Of a stretch of DNA of 64,000 nucleotides, positions 57,013-64,000 are shown one piece after another. Both the position numbers and the translations under genes were made by a program. The DNA is from Chersky-840 sp963848335 (lineage in GTDB: Bacteria > Actinomycetota > Acidimicrobiia > Acidimicrobiales > UBA8190): positions 248,001 through 312,000 of the forward strand of contig CAWKDD010000002.1 of NCBI GenBank assembly GCA_963848335.1. The letters are read 5' to 3'. The notes under the pieces were generated by a model. The model worked only from the letters and a program-made list of their open reading frames with translations, had not been told where the DNA came from and made no database searches. How positions within the stretch are numbered: the stretch's first letter is position 1; each line of letters opens with the position of its first letter.

Positions 57013-58666
57013 TTAGGAATCAGCTGTGAATGCGCCGGCTTCGGGGCCGTCCACCTGGTCCTCTGCCTCCGGGGCTCCGGAGATCGGCAGGCGCACGGTG
57101 AACACCGTGCCGCCGTCGACGCCGGGGGCGGCGCCGACCGTGCCGCCGTGAGCTCTCGTGATCGACGCCACTATGGAGAGACCGAGACCAGCACCGCCGT
57201 GGCGACGCGATCGCGAGGCGTCGGCGCGGAAGAACCGTTCGAAGACCCGAGCGCTGTCCTCGGGGCTCATGCCCGGGCCCCGGTCCTCGACCGTGATCAC
57301 GGCGTCGTGACCCTGCTGGTCGACGGTAACCACGGTCGGCGTCCCCTCGGGGCAGTGGGTCCGGACGTTGGCCAGCAGGTTGTCGAGAACCTGGCGAATT
57401 CGCATGCGGTCTCCGACGATCTCCACCGGTTTCCGGGCGACGAGGCGCACGGGCCATTGCGGGCCCACCGTCGTTGCCGTCTTCACGGCTTCCGCCGACA
57501 CGCCGACGAGCTCGACCTCCTCGCGTTCGAGGGGTCGACCCTCGTCCAATCGTGCCAACAGGAGGAGGTCCTCGACGAGGTGCCCCATGCGAGCGGTCTC
57601 GTTGTGGATGCCGTGCATCACGCGTTCGAGATCGTCGGCGCGCGCCGCGGCGCCCTGCTCGAACAGCTCGGCGTAGGCGGACACCGCCGCCAGCGGGGTA
57701 CGCAGCTCGTGCGAGGCGTCGGCGACGAATTGCCGCATCCGGCCCTCCGACACCCGCAGCTCGTCCTCGGTGGCGTCACGCTGGGCGAAAGCCCTTTCGA
57801 TCCGCCCGAGCATGACGTTGAGGGCGCGGGCGAGGCGCCCCACCTCGGTGCGCGCGTCCTCGCCGGGAACCCGTTCGGCCAGCTCGCCCCGAGCGATGGC
57901 CTCGGCCGTGCCCTCGATGGCCCGCAGAGGGCGGAAGCTGATCCTCACCAGCCACCACCCCATCAACAAGGCGGCGGCGAGCGCGGCGCCGGTGACCGCC
58001 AACTCGACGCCGATCAAGCGGTCCAGGGTCGAGACCGTCGAGCTCAACGTCGCGCCCACCACGAGCTGCCCGCCGTTGTAGGGGCCCCCGTCGAGCACCG
58101 ATGCCCGAATCCGGTACGGCCCGTCGTCACTGTCGAGCCCGGGTGCCGTGAAGTACACGGTCTGCTCCCCGTGGTCGGCGGCGTTGGACGTGAAGCCGGT
58201 GATCCGGTTCGGCAGCCTCGGAGCCGCGGTGTCGGCGGCGTCGAACTCGGGCTGGGTGGACCGGCACAGCATCACGTTGGACGCGCTGCGTACCTCGATG
58301 AACGTGCCGGGCTGCAGCTCGTGCAGCAGGTTGCCGTTGAGACCCGGGAAGCCGTTGCACGAGGGCACCGCACCCGACGAACCCGACGTGGTAGCCGTGG
58401 CCGATCGGGGGAGACGACAGGGCCGGCCCCGGTTCGCTCTGCGCACCGGGAGGGCCGCCGGCCGGGGAAGGGACAAGCCCCCCGGGAGCGGCATGCGGAC
58501 CGCTGCCGAGGGCGCTCTCGATGGGCATGTGCGACTGCTCGAGCGACTGGTCGATCCGGCTGTTGAGGAACGAGCGCAGCTCCTGGTAGGTCACGACGTC
58601 CGCGATCGCCAGCGCCGTCAGGGCCACGGCGCCGACGGCGAGGAGCAGCCGGAGCCGCAGCGACAC
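57013..58666 (-). pseudogene. Membrane sensor histidine kinase, one +1 frame break
   Basis: N-terminal MSLRLRLLLAVGAVALTALA and sensor part read in one frame up to QSEPGPALSSP; an extra base in the CCCCC run at 58407-58411 shifts it, and the rest continues as SATATTSGSSGAVPSCNGFP. Then come a second helix (LAVTGAALAAALLMGWWLV), HAMP, HisKA (FVADASHELRTPLAAVSAYA) and HATPase_c (GHDAVITVEDRGPGMSPEDS, GGAGLGLSIVASITRAHGG). Removing one base gives 551 codons. Classical two-component kinase, partner of the adjacent regulator; GTG directly follows the regulator's intended stop. Confidence 0.85.
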
Positions 58667-59366
58667 CTACGGAGGCCTCCGACTCGCGCAACGTGTAGCC
58701 CACCAGGCGGATGGTGTGGATCAGCGGGGGCCCGTGGCGCTCGAGCTTCTTGCGCAGGTAGCTCACGTAGGTCTCGACCACGTTGGCCTCACCACCGAAG
58801 TCGTAGTGCCAGACGTTGTCCAGGATCTGGGCCTTGGAGAGGACCTGACGGGGATTGCGGAGGAAGAAGCGCAGGAGGTTGAACTCGGTCGCCGTCAGCT
58901 GGATCAGCGCCCCCGCCCTGCGCACCTCGTGCGCGCCCTCGTCCATCTCGAGATCGGAGAACTGCAGGAGGCCCTCGTCGCCGGGGTCGACGCCCGCCCG
59001 CCGGAGCAGGGCCCGGACGCGGGCGATGATCTCGGCCAGGGCGAAGGGCTTGGTGACGTAGTCGTCCCCGCCGACGGTGAGCCCGGCGATCTTGTCCTCC
59101 AACGAGTCGCGGGCCGTGAGGAACAGTACGGGCGCCCGGATCCCGTCGGAGCGCAGCCTCCGGGTGACCTCGAGCCCGTCGAGGTCCGGAAGCATGACGT
59201 CGAGGACGATCAGGTCGGGAGGCCGTTCCTGTGCGGCGCTCAGGGCGGCCCGGCCCGACATGGCCTCCTCGACCTCGAAGCCCTCGTAGCGCAACGAGGT
59301 GGCGACGGCGTCAACGATCGACGGCTCGTCGTCGACGACCAGAACCCGGCTCCTCTTCGTGTCCAT
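58667..59366 (-). CDS. OmpR-family response regulator (last codons frame-shifted)
   Basis: 232 residues intended: receiver domain (RVLVVDDEPSIVDAVATSLR, LIVLDVMLPDLDGLEVTRRL, DDYVTKPFALAEI) and winged-helix (LIQLTATEFNLLRFFLRNP, NVVETYVSYLRKKLE, IHTIRLVGYTLRE). As written, the frame runs past its end into the kinase gene; one extra base around 58673-58680 hides the TAG at 58667-58669 that sits directly before the kinase GTG. ATG 59366 has AGGGAC upstream. Confidence 0.88.
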
Positions 59367-59673
59367 GGGGCGATGTCCCTCCTGGGTCGAGGATGGACGG
59401 CGCACGTACGCGGTCCCTGTGCGCCCCCTGTGTGTCCCCTGTGAATCCTTACCCCAGGAGCGTCATCCCTGGTCCGGAGGGCCCTGAGCCGGGCACGGGA
59501 GATGTTCCCGACCGGGCCCGACGGGCCGTTCCCGGCGGCAACCGACCTTCGGCGACCCTCGGGGCACGCTCAAGGCCGGGAGGGCGAGGGCCGATTCACC
59601 TAGTGGTCATCGCCCCATGGACATCGCCCCGATGGTCAAGGCCCGATGGTCATCGCCCGATCGGAGACCGGCC
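59367..59673. other. Intergenic region with degenerate GATGGTCATCGCCC repeats
   Basis: 307 bases between divergent genes. From about 59604 to 59665 the sequence is built of imperfect direct repeats around ATGGTCATCGCCCGAT (ATCGCCCC at 59609 and 59627, ATCGCCCG at 59652), immediately before the LppX-like gene. The rest shows no clear promoter or RNA. Confidence 0.45.
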
Positions 59674-60851
59674 ATGGATCCTACCTACGAGGGTTGGGCA
59701 CCCGACCCGTTCGAGGCGCACGAGTTTCGTTACTTCGTCGACGGTCGCCCCACCAAGCTGGTGCGTGACGGATCCGTCGAGGGCTTCGACGATCTCCCCC
59801 CGCGATCGGCCTGGCCCTCGAGCCTGCAGCCGCCCATCCCCGTAGCGCCGCCGCCCCCTCCTCCGGGAGCCTCCTACTGGGCGCCCCCGCCCGCCACCGG
59901 AGCCACGGTGGCCCTGCCGCCACCGCCCCCTGGAGCCGGCGCCCCGTCGGCCTCGGTCCCACCGATACCTTCGTCGGTGGCACGGACCCGACCCCTGTCC
60001 GCCACCCTCGCCGTCGGCTGGTATCGGGCGTGGCCGCCCTCGTCGTCGTGGCCGCCGTCGCCAGCGGCGCCGTCGTCCTCACCGGGGGGAAGAGCGCGCG
60101 AAGCGGCGGTCGTCGATTCGGTCAACAGCACCATGGCGGACCGCACCGCCCACGTCGACATGAACCTTGCCGTGCGACACACCGTCGGGCACCGTGACCG
60201 GGACCGGCACCGGTGACATCGACTTCAGCCAGAACGCCATGCAGCTCCAGCTGGCTGTGGGCGTGGCGGGGCAGAAGATCGAGCATGCAGGCCGTGTACG
60301 TGGCCGGGTCCGTGTACGAGCAGATCCCCGGCATCGACCAGTTGATCCCGGGAAAGTCGTGGATCTCGCTCGATCTCTCCTCCCTGCAGTCCGCCGTCGG
60401 CAGCCAGGGCACGAGCGCCTTCGGCACGGGCGACAACCCGACGGCCTTGCTTCGCTTGCTGGCTCAGCAGGGCAACAATGTCGTGGCGCTGGGCCCGTCA
60501 ACGGTCGACGGGACCTCAGTGCAGGGCTACGAGGTGACCCTCGACCCGGCCGCGCATCAAGGGGGAGTTGGCGCACGCCAAGCTGCCCTCGTGGATGACC
60601 GCCGCACTGAGCGAGGTCGACATCCCGACGACCACGCTCAAGGTGTTCGTCGACGGCTCGGGCCTCTTGCGACGCTTCAGCTTGGGATGGACGAGACGGT
60701 GGCATCGGCCGGGAAGGTCGCCGTCGACGAGAGCCTCGACTTCTCCCGTTACGGCGCTCCGGTCAGCGTGAGCGCCCCCCCGGCGGACCAGGTGGCGAGC
60801 TTCGAACAGTTCCTCCAGGAAGCCCAGGCGGCGGGCGACGGCTCATCCTGA
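59674..60851 (+). pseudogene. LppX/LprG-like membrane protein with DUF2510-like N-terminus, multiple frame breaks
   Basis: N-terminal WAPDPFEAHEFRYFVDGRPT resembles DUF2510, then a Pro-rich linker (PPPPPPGASYWAPPPATG), a membrane helix (VAALVVVAAVASGAVVLTGG), and a C-terminal lipid-binding-like domain (VNSTMADRTAHVDMNLAV, YVAGSVYEQIPGIDQLIPGK, LPSWMTAALSEVDIPTTTLK, VASFEQFLQEAQAAG). Reading it needs six frame corrections: +1 near 60107, 60173, 60287 and 60553, -1 near 60018 and 60683. The corrected length is 392 codons. Such proteins bind or carry lipids across the envelope. So many errors in one gene suggest poor sequence here rather than true decay. Confidence 0.68.
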
Positions 60852-60870
60852 GCCCCGGCGTGTCCGGGGC
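60852..60870. terminator. Hairpin between convergent genes
   Basis: GCCCCGG (60852-60858) and CCGGGGC (60864-60870) form a 7-bp stem with a 5-nt loop right after the LppX-like stop. Confidence 0.55.
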
Positions 60871-60896
60871 CGATCCGTTCCGAATCGACGGCCTGC

Positions 60897-61214
60897 TCAG
60901 CCGGTGATCTCCGTGGTGTCGCCGCGCAGCTCCAGCCGGATGACCTCGTACGCCGTCCTGGCCGCTCCGGTCCCCGCCAGCCGGTGGACCTCCCGACGGA
61001 ACTCGGCCGCGATCTCCTCGGAGTCCTCGAGGTCGCCGTCCCACAGCGAGATCCCGGCGATCTCGATGCGCGACCCCCGCTGACTCTGGAGCACGACGAC
61101 CCCTACGAAGTGCGGCACTTCCCGAAAGCGCGGGATGACGTCCTCGTCCATGGCCCGGAGCACTTCGGGAAGTGATTCCGGATCGACGTAGAAGTTGACC
61201 GTCCGACCCTTCAT
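60897..61214 (-). CDS. Small dimeric alpha/beta-barrel protein (monooxygenase-like)
   Basis: 105 residues. MKGRTVNFYVDPESLPEVLR, HFVGVVVLQSQRGSRIEIAG, ISLWDGDLEDSEEIAAEF: a ferredoxin-like fold found in antibiotic-biosynthesis monooxygenase-type and stress proteins. No active-site residue can be singled out. ATG 61214. Confidence 0.7.
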   Translation of the reverse strand: MKGRTVNFYVDPESLPEVLRAMDEDVIPRFREVPHFVGVVVLQSQRGSRIEIAGISLWDGDLEDSEEIAAEFRREVHRLAGTGAARTAYEVIRLELRGDTTEITG

Positions 61215-61350
61215 GGTCGTGCCCCAATCGCGATGGGCGAGACTGCAGTGCCCCAGGCTATGCCGCTGCCCCTTCGGGGGGACGAACCCCGGGACCGGGC
61301 CCTTCACCGACCGGGCCCCCGGGTCGGGCGCGCCCGCCGGAGCCGGGGAC

Positions 61351-62799
61351 TCAGGCCTCGAGCTCCTTGGCGATGCGGGCCCCCAGTCCGGGGTCGACCT
61401 GGCGCCAGTACTCCTTCACGCGTGACAAGACGGGCTCGACGACCCCGGCGCGTACGTGGGTCACGATCGTCGCCACCAGCCGTTCACGGGACGCATCGTC
61501 GAGGACGTCGCGGTAAAGGGAGCCGGCCTGGCCGAAGTCGTCGTCCTGGGCGTGCAGCTCGGAAGCGGCTCGGACGATCTCGCCCGAAACGGACCACGAA
61601 GGGTCGGCTCCGAAGCGCTCGGGCTGGGCCCGGGGGCCACCGTAGGAGTTCGGGGCGTACACGGGATCGGGTGGGTTCTCGTACCGCATGCTCCCGTCCC
61701 GGTTGTAGGAGTGCACGGGAGAACGGGGGCGGTTGACCGGGAGCTGCTGGGCATTGGACCCGACGCGGTGCAGGTGGGTGTCGTGGTAGCTGAACAACCG
61801 GCCGAGCAGCATCTTGTCGGGAGAAGGTCCGATCCCCGGCACCATGTTGGAGGGCTCGAAGGTGGACTGCTCGATCTCGGCGAAGTAGTTCTCCGGATTG
61901 CGGTTCAGCACCATCGTCCCCACCCGCAGGAGCGGGTAGTCGCCGTGGGGCCACACCTTGGTCAGGTCGAAGGGGTTGAACCGGTACCCCGCCGCGTCGT
62001 CGAAGGCCATGACCTGGACGTATAGCGTCCAGGTCGGATGGTCGGCTCGCCCGATGCTCTCGTACAGGTCGCGAATGTGCGCGTCGGGGTCGGCGGCGGC
62101 GATGGCGGCGGCGTCGTCGTTGGTGAGGAACTCGTTGCCCTGGTCCGTCTTGAAGTGGTACTTCACCCAGAAGCGCTCACCTCCGGCGTTGACCCACATG
62201 TAGGTGTGGCTCGAGAACCCGTCCATGTGCCGCCACGAGCGCGGGATGCCGCGGTCGCCCATGAGCACCGTCACCTGATGGGCGGACTCGGGCGACAAGG
62301 TCCAGAAGTCCCACTGCATGTTGTTGTCGCGCAGGTGGTTGTCGGCGCGTCGCTTCTGGGAATGGATGAAATCCTGGAACTTCTGAGGGTCGCGGATGAA
62401 GAAGACCGGTGTGTTGTTGCCCACCATGTCGTAGTTGCCCTCTTCGGTGTAGAACTTGACGGCGAAACCCCGCGGGTCACGGACCGTGTCCGGTGAGCCC
62501 ATCTCGCCGGCCACGGTCGAGAACCGAACGAGGAGCTCCGTCCTGGCCCCGGGTTGGAAGAGGGCGGCCTTGGTGAAGGCCGAGACGTCCTCTGAGGTCT
62601 CGAAGAACCCGTGTGCACCGCCGCCCTTGGCGTGCACGACGCGTTCGGGGACACGCTCCCGGTTGAACTGCTGCATCTTCTGGACGAGATAGGTGTCCTG
62701 CAGCAGGATGGGTCCGTCGGCGCCGACGGTCAACGAATGCTCGTCGCTCGTGGCCGGGATCCCGGCATCGGAGGTGGTGTACGGGGGGGTGTCGGGCAT
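61351..62799 (-). CDS. katA: Catalase (small-subunit, heme)
   Basis: 482 residues, full length. Distal heme residues: His in ERVVHAKGGGAHGFFE and Asn in DMVGNNTPVFF; proximal tyrosine in GRLFSYHDTHLHRVG; PRGFAVKFYTEEG is the other conserved block. It breaks down hydrogen peroxide. GGAGG lies before ATG 62799. The start overlaps the Fur-family regulator's stop by one base, so both belong to one transcript controlled from the promoter at 63293-63322. Confidence 0.94.
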   Translation of the reverse strand: MPDTPPYTTSDAGIPATSDEHSLTVGADGPILLQDTYLVQKMQQFNRERVPERVVHAKGGGAHGFFETSEDVSAFTKAALFQPGARTELLVRFSTVAGEMGSPDTVRDPRGFAVKFYTEEGNYDMVGNNTPVFFIRDPQKFQDFIHSQKRRADNHLRDNNMQWDFWTLSPESAHQVTVLMGDRGIPRSWRHMDGFSSHTYMWVNAGGERFWVKYHFKTDQGNEFLTNDDAAAIAAADPDAHIRDLYESIGRADHPTWTLYVQVMAFDDAAGYRFNPFDLTKVWPHGDYPLLRVGTMVLNRNPENYFAEIEQSTFEPSNMVPGIGPSPDKMLLGRLFSYHDTHLHRVGSNAQQLPVNRPRSPVHSYNRDGSMRYENPPDPVYAPNSYGGPRAQPERFGADPSWSVSGEIVRAASELHAQDDDFGQAGSLYRDVLDDASRERLVATIVTHVRAGVVEPVLSRVKEYWRQVDPGLGARIAKELEA

Positions 62800-63285
62800 C
62801 AGCTTGCCTCCATCTCGTCGTCGGTTCCGTGTGTGGTCGCAGGAGTCGACGCCTGGCACTGCGGGCACGTGCCCCAGAACGTCACTTCGGCTTCGTCGAG
62901 GGCGAACCCGTGGGTCTCCGAAGGAGTGAGGCACGGTCGGCTGCCGACGGCGCAGTCCACATCGGTCGTCGCCCCGCATCCCCGGCACACGATGTGGTGG
63001 TGGTTGTCGCCGACACGCAGCTCGTACAACGCCGGGCTCCCGGCGGGTTCGATGCGTCGGACGAGCCCGGCGCCGACCAGGGCGGCCAGCACGTTGTAGA
63101 CGGCTTGGGGCGACACCGAGCCCAGGTCCCGGCGCACGGCGCGGATGACCGAGTCGGTGTCGGAATGGGGACGGGCCCGTCAGCGCGTGGATGACACCGA
63201 GCCGGGGTGCGGTGACCCGGAGCCCCGATGCCCGCAAGGCCTGGGCGAGCTCGGCGTGAAGGGTGTCCGTGGCGGGTGCGCCCAC
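62799..63285 (-). pseudogene. Fur-family peroxide-type regulator (CatR/FurA-like), one +1 frame break
   Basis: N-terminal TLHAELAQALRASGLRVTAP and RLGVIHALTGP in one frame; after an extra base in the GGGG run (63167-63170) the remainder reads VRRDLGSVSPQAVYNVLAAL, VGDNHHHIVCRGCGATTDVD and TFWGTCPQCQAS. Removing the base restores 162 codons. The HHH and CxxC pairs are the regulatory and structural metal sites of the family. Next to a catalase it is most likely a peroxide sensor that represses itself and katA. GTG 63285 fits a leaderless start; ATG 63294 overlaps the -10 box. Confidence 0.82.
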
Positions 63286-63292
63286 GGCGCAC

Positions 63293-63322
63293 ATTCTAGA
63301 GCCGATCCTAGAATAGAGTCAA
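63293..63322 (-). promoter_or_regulatory. Promoter and Fur-type operator of the regulator-katA operon
   Basis: TTGACT (-35, 63317-63322) and TAGAAT (-10, 63293-63298) stand 18 bp apart. The inverted repeat ATTCTAG (63293-63299) and CTAGAAT (63308-63314), with an 8-bp spacer, covers the -10 box and spacer, as expected for an autorepressor operator. Confidence 0.72.
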
Positions 63323-63362
63323 CCTATTTTATGGCCCGCTGCCTCCACCCCGGGTGCGGGGC

Positions 63363-64000
63363 TCAGGGCAGTGGATGGGCGGCGAAGAAGGCCCACATGA
63401 CGGCGTCGGCATCGACCCCGTCGGACTGGGGACCGAGAGCGCGCGTCAGGCGCTTCGGGAGCGGGGGACCGCCGGGCCATTCGTGGCCCTCACCGGTCAG
63501 GGTGTAGAGCTCGACGCCGGCACCGTCGGCACATCCGGTGTAGCGATCCAAGGTGACCCCATCGGACGTCGAGGTCTTGGCCGTGTCGGAGCAGCCGTCC
63601 TGGGCCGCCCAGTCCCGAGCCGCCTGGGGGACCGAGTAGGTCCAGTAGGCCTGGCCGTGGCCGTCATAGGGATCGACGGGGTCGGCGGTTCCGTGGAAGG
63701 AGACGATCGGCACGGCCCGGGTCGCCGGGCACGGAGTGGGACGTCGCAGACCGCTCACGGGGGCGACGGCCGCGAAGGTGCCCGACGCGTCGCAGGCGAG
63801 CTGGCTGGCCATGCGGGCGCCGCCGGAGAAGCCCGTGGCGTAGACCCGGGCGCCGTCGATGCAGTAGCGCTGCTCCATGAGGCGCACCAGCGTCGTGAGG
63901 AACGTGACGTCATCGGCCGAACCGGCCGGGACGGGCCGGGCTCCGACCAGAGGCACCCCGGGCACGTTCCAGTCGAAGCCCGGACCGTCGGGGATCAACC
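63363..64000 (-). CDS. Poly(3-hydroxybutyrate) depolymerase/feruloyl-esterase-like hydrolase (partial)
   Basis: C-terminal 211 or so residues of an alpha/beta-hydrolase; the start is beyond the window edge. Catalytic serine in VYATGFSGGARMASQLACDA, aspartate in IVSFHGTADPVDPYDGHGQA and histidine in GEGHEWPGG. Paired cysteines (YCID/ACDAS, PTPCPAT, QDGCSD, YTGCADG) suggest disulfides and secretion. Family members cleave polyhydroxybutyrate, acetylxylan or feruloyl esters. Confidence 0.83.
   Translation of the reverse strand, partial: LIPDGPGFDWNVPGVPLVGARPVPAGSADDVTFLTTLVRLMEQRYCIDGARVYATGFSGGARMASQLACDASGTFAAVAPVSGLRRPTPCPATRAVPIVSFHGTADPVDPYDGHGQAYWTYSVPQAARDWAAQDGCSDTAKTSTSDGVTLDRYTGCADGAGVELYTLTGEGHEWPGGPPLPKRLTRALGPQSDGVDADAVMWAFFAAHPLP

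Noticed and set aside
16739..63285. Programmed frameshifting
   Set aside because: The breaks are at unrelated places in many unrelated genes, without slippery heptamers or a stimulatory structure common to them.
1..64000. tRNA, rRNA, insertion sequence or prophage
   Set aside because: I looked for tRNA T-loop patterns, transposase-like proteins and terminal inverted repeats and found none that I could support by eye.

Overview
The window is a high-GC chromosomal stretch from an actinobacterium, most likely the class Acidimicrobiia. Pointers are a WhiB protein, the conserved actinobacterial trio of histidine phosphatase, DUF3090 protein and SCO1664-family protein, F420-type enzymes, GAF-ANTAR regulators, many leaderless genes with a TANNNT -10 box 6-8 nt before the start codon, and a secreted glycosidase ending in the GYWLVASDGG repeats common in Acidimicrobiia. 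I see no rRNA, tRNA, CRISPR array, prophage or insertion sequence.

Layout. 0-10.4 kb is signalling-rich: a partial ArsA-type ATPase, a PAS-PAS-GGDEF cyclase, an O-methyltransferase, a PHP phosphatase overlapping a PdtaS-type kinase, a hybrid kinase with its OmpR-type regulator, and WhiB. 10.7-16.7 kb holds a glycerophosphodiesterase, etfBA, an MBOAT/SGNH O-acylation pair and a SixA-like phosphatase. 16.7-28.1 kb is housekeeping: the phosphatase/DUF3090/SCO1664 operon, uracil-DNA glycosylase, FrhB-like protein, MutM, peroxiredoxin, thiC behind a TPP riboswitch, DEAD-box helicase, secernin-type peptidase, PIG-L deacetylase and a glutamine amidotransferase. 28.1-34.6 kb has an HxlR regulator facing a PDZ protease across a palindromic operator, an EthD protein, the repeat-bearing GH43-like glycosidase and aconitase. 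34.6-38.6 kb is a regulatory patch: zinc-ribbon protein, two GAF-ANTAR proteins, a DUF6629 membrane protein and a desaturase with a structured leader. 38.6-53.3 kb is mixed metabolism (F420-dependent and other oxidoreductases, MaoC-type hydratases), cell-wall lipoproteins (M15 peptidase, L,D-transpeptidase), a second DUF6629 gene and an ECF sigma factor. 53.3-57 kb is a tight membrane redox operon (Ser/Thr-rich membrane protein, ApbE, heme membrane protein, NuoF-like protein, ferredoxin). 57-64 kb has a two-component system, an LppX-like protein, catalase with its Fur regulator, and a partial esterase.

Two observations stand out. First, a roughly 73-nt leader element is present twice at matching distances below a TAGCNT -10 box: once before the zinc-ribbon/GAF-ANTAR operon and once before the second DUF6629 gene. 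The copies differ in length inside, so it is not conserved as protein; it looks like an undescribed cis-acting RNA linking GAF-ANTAR and DUF6629 loci. Second, nine genes are broken by single-base frame changes, 16 of 18 being +1 insertions. Removing them restores whole-codon, full-length genes (aconitase alone has four), so sequence error is more likely than gene decay.
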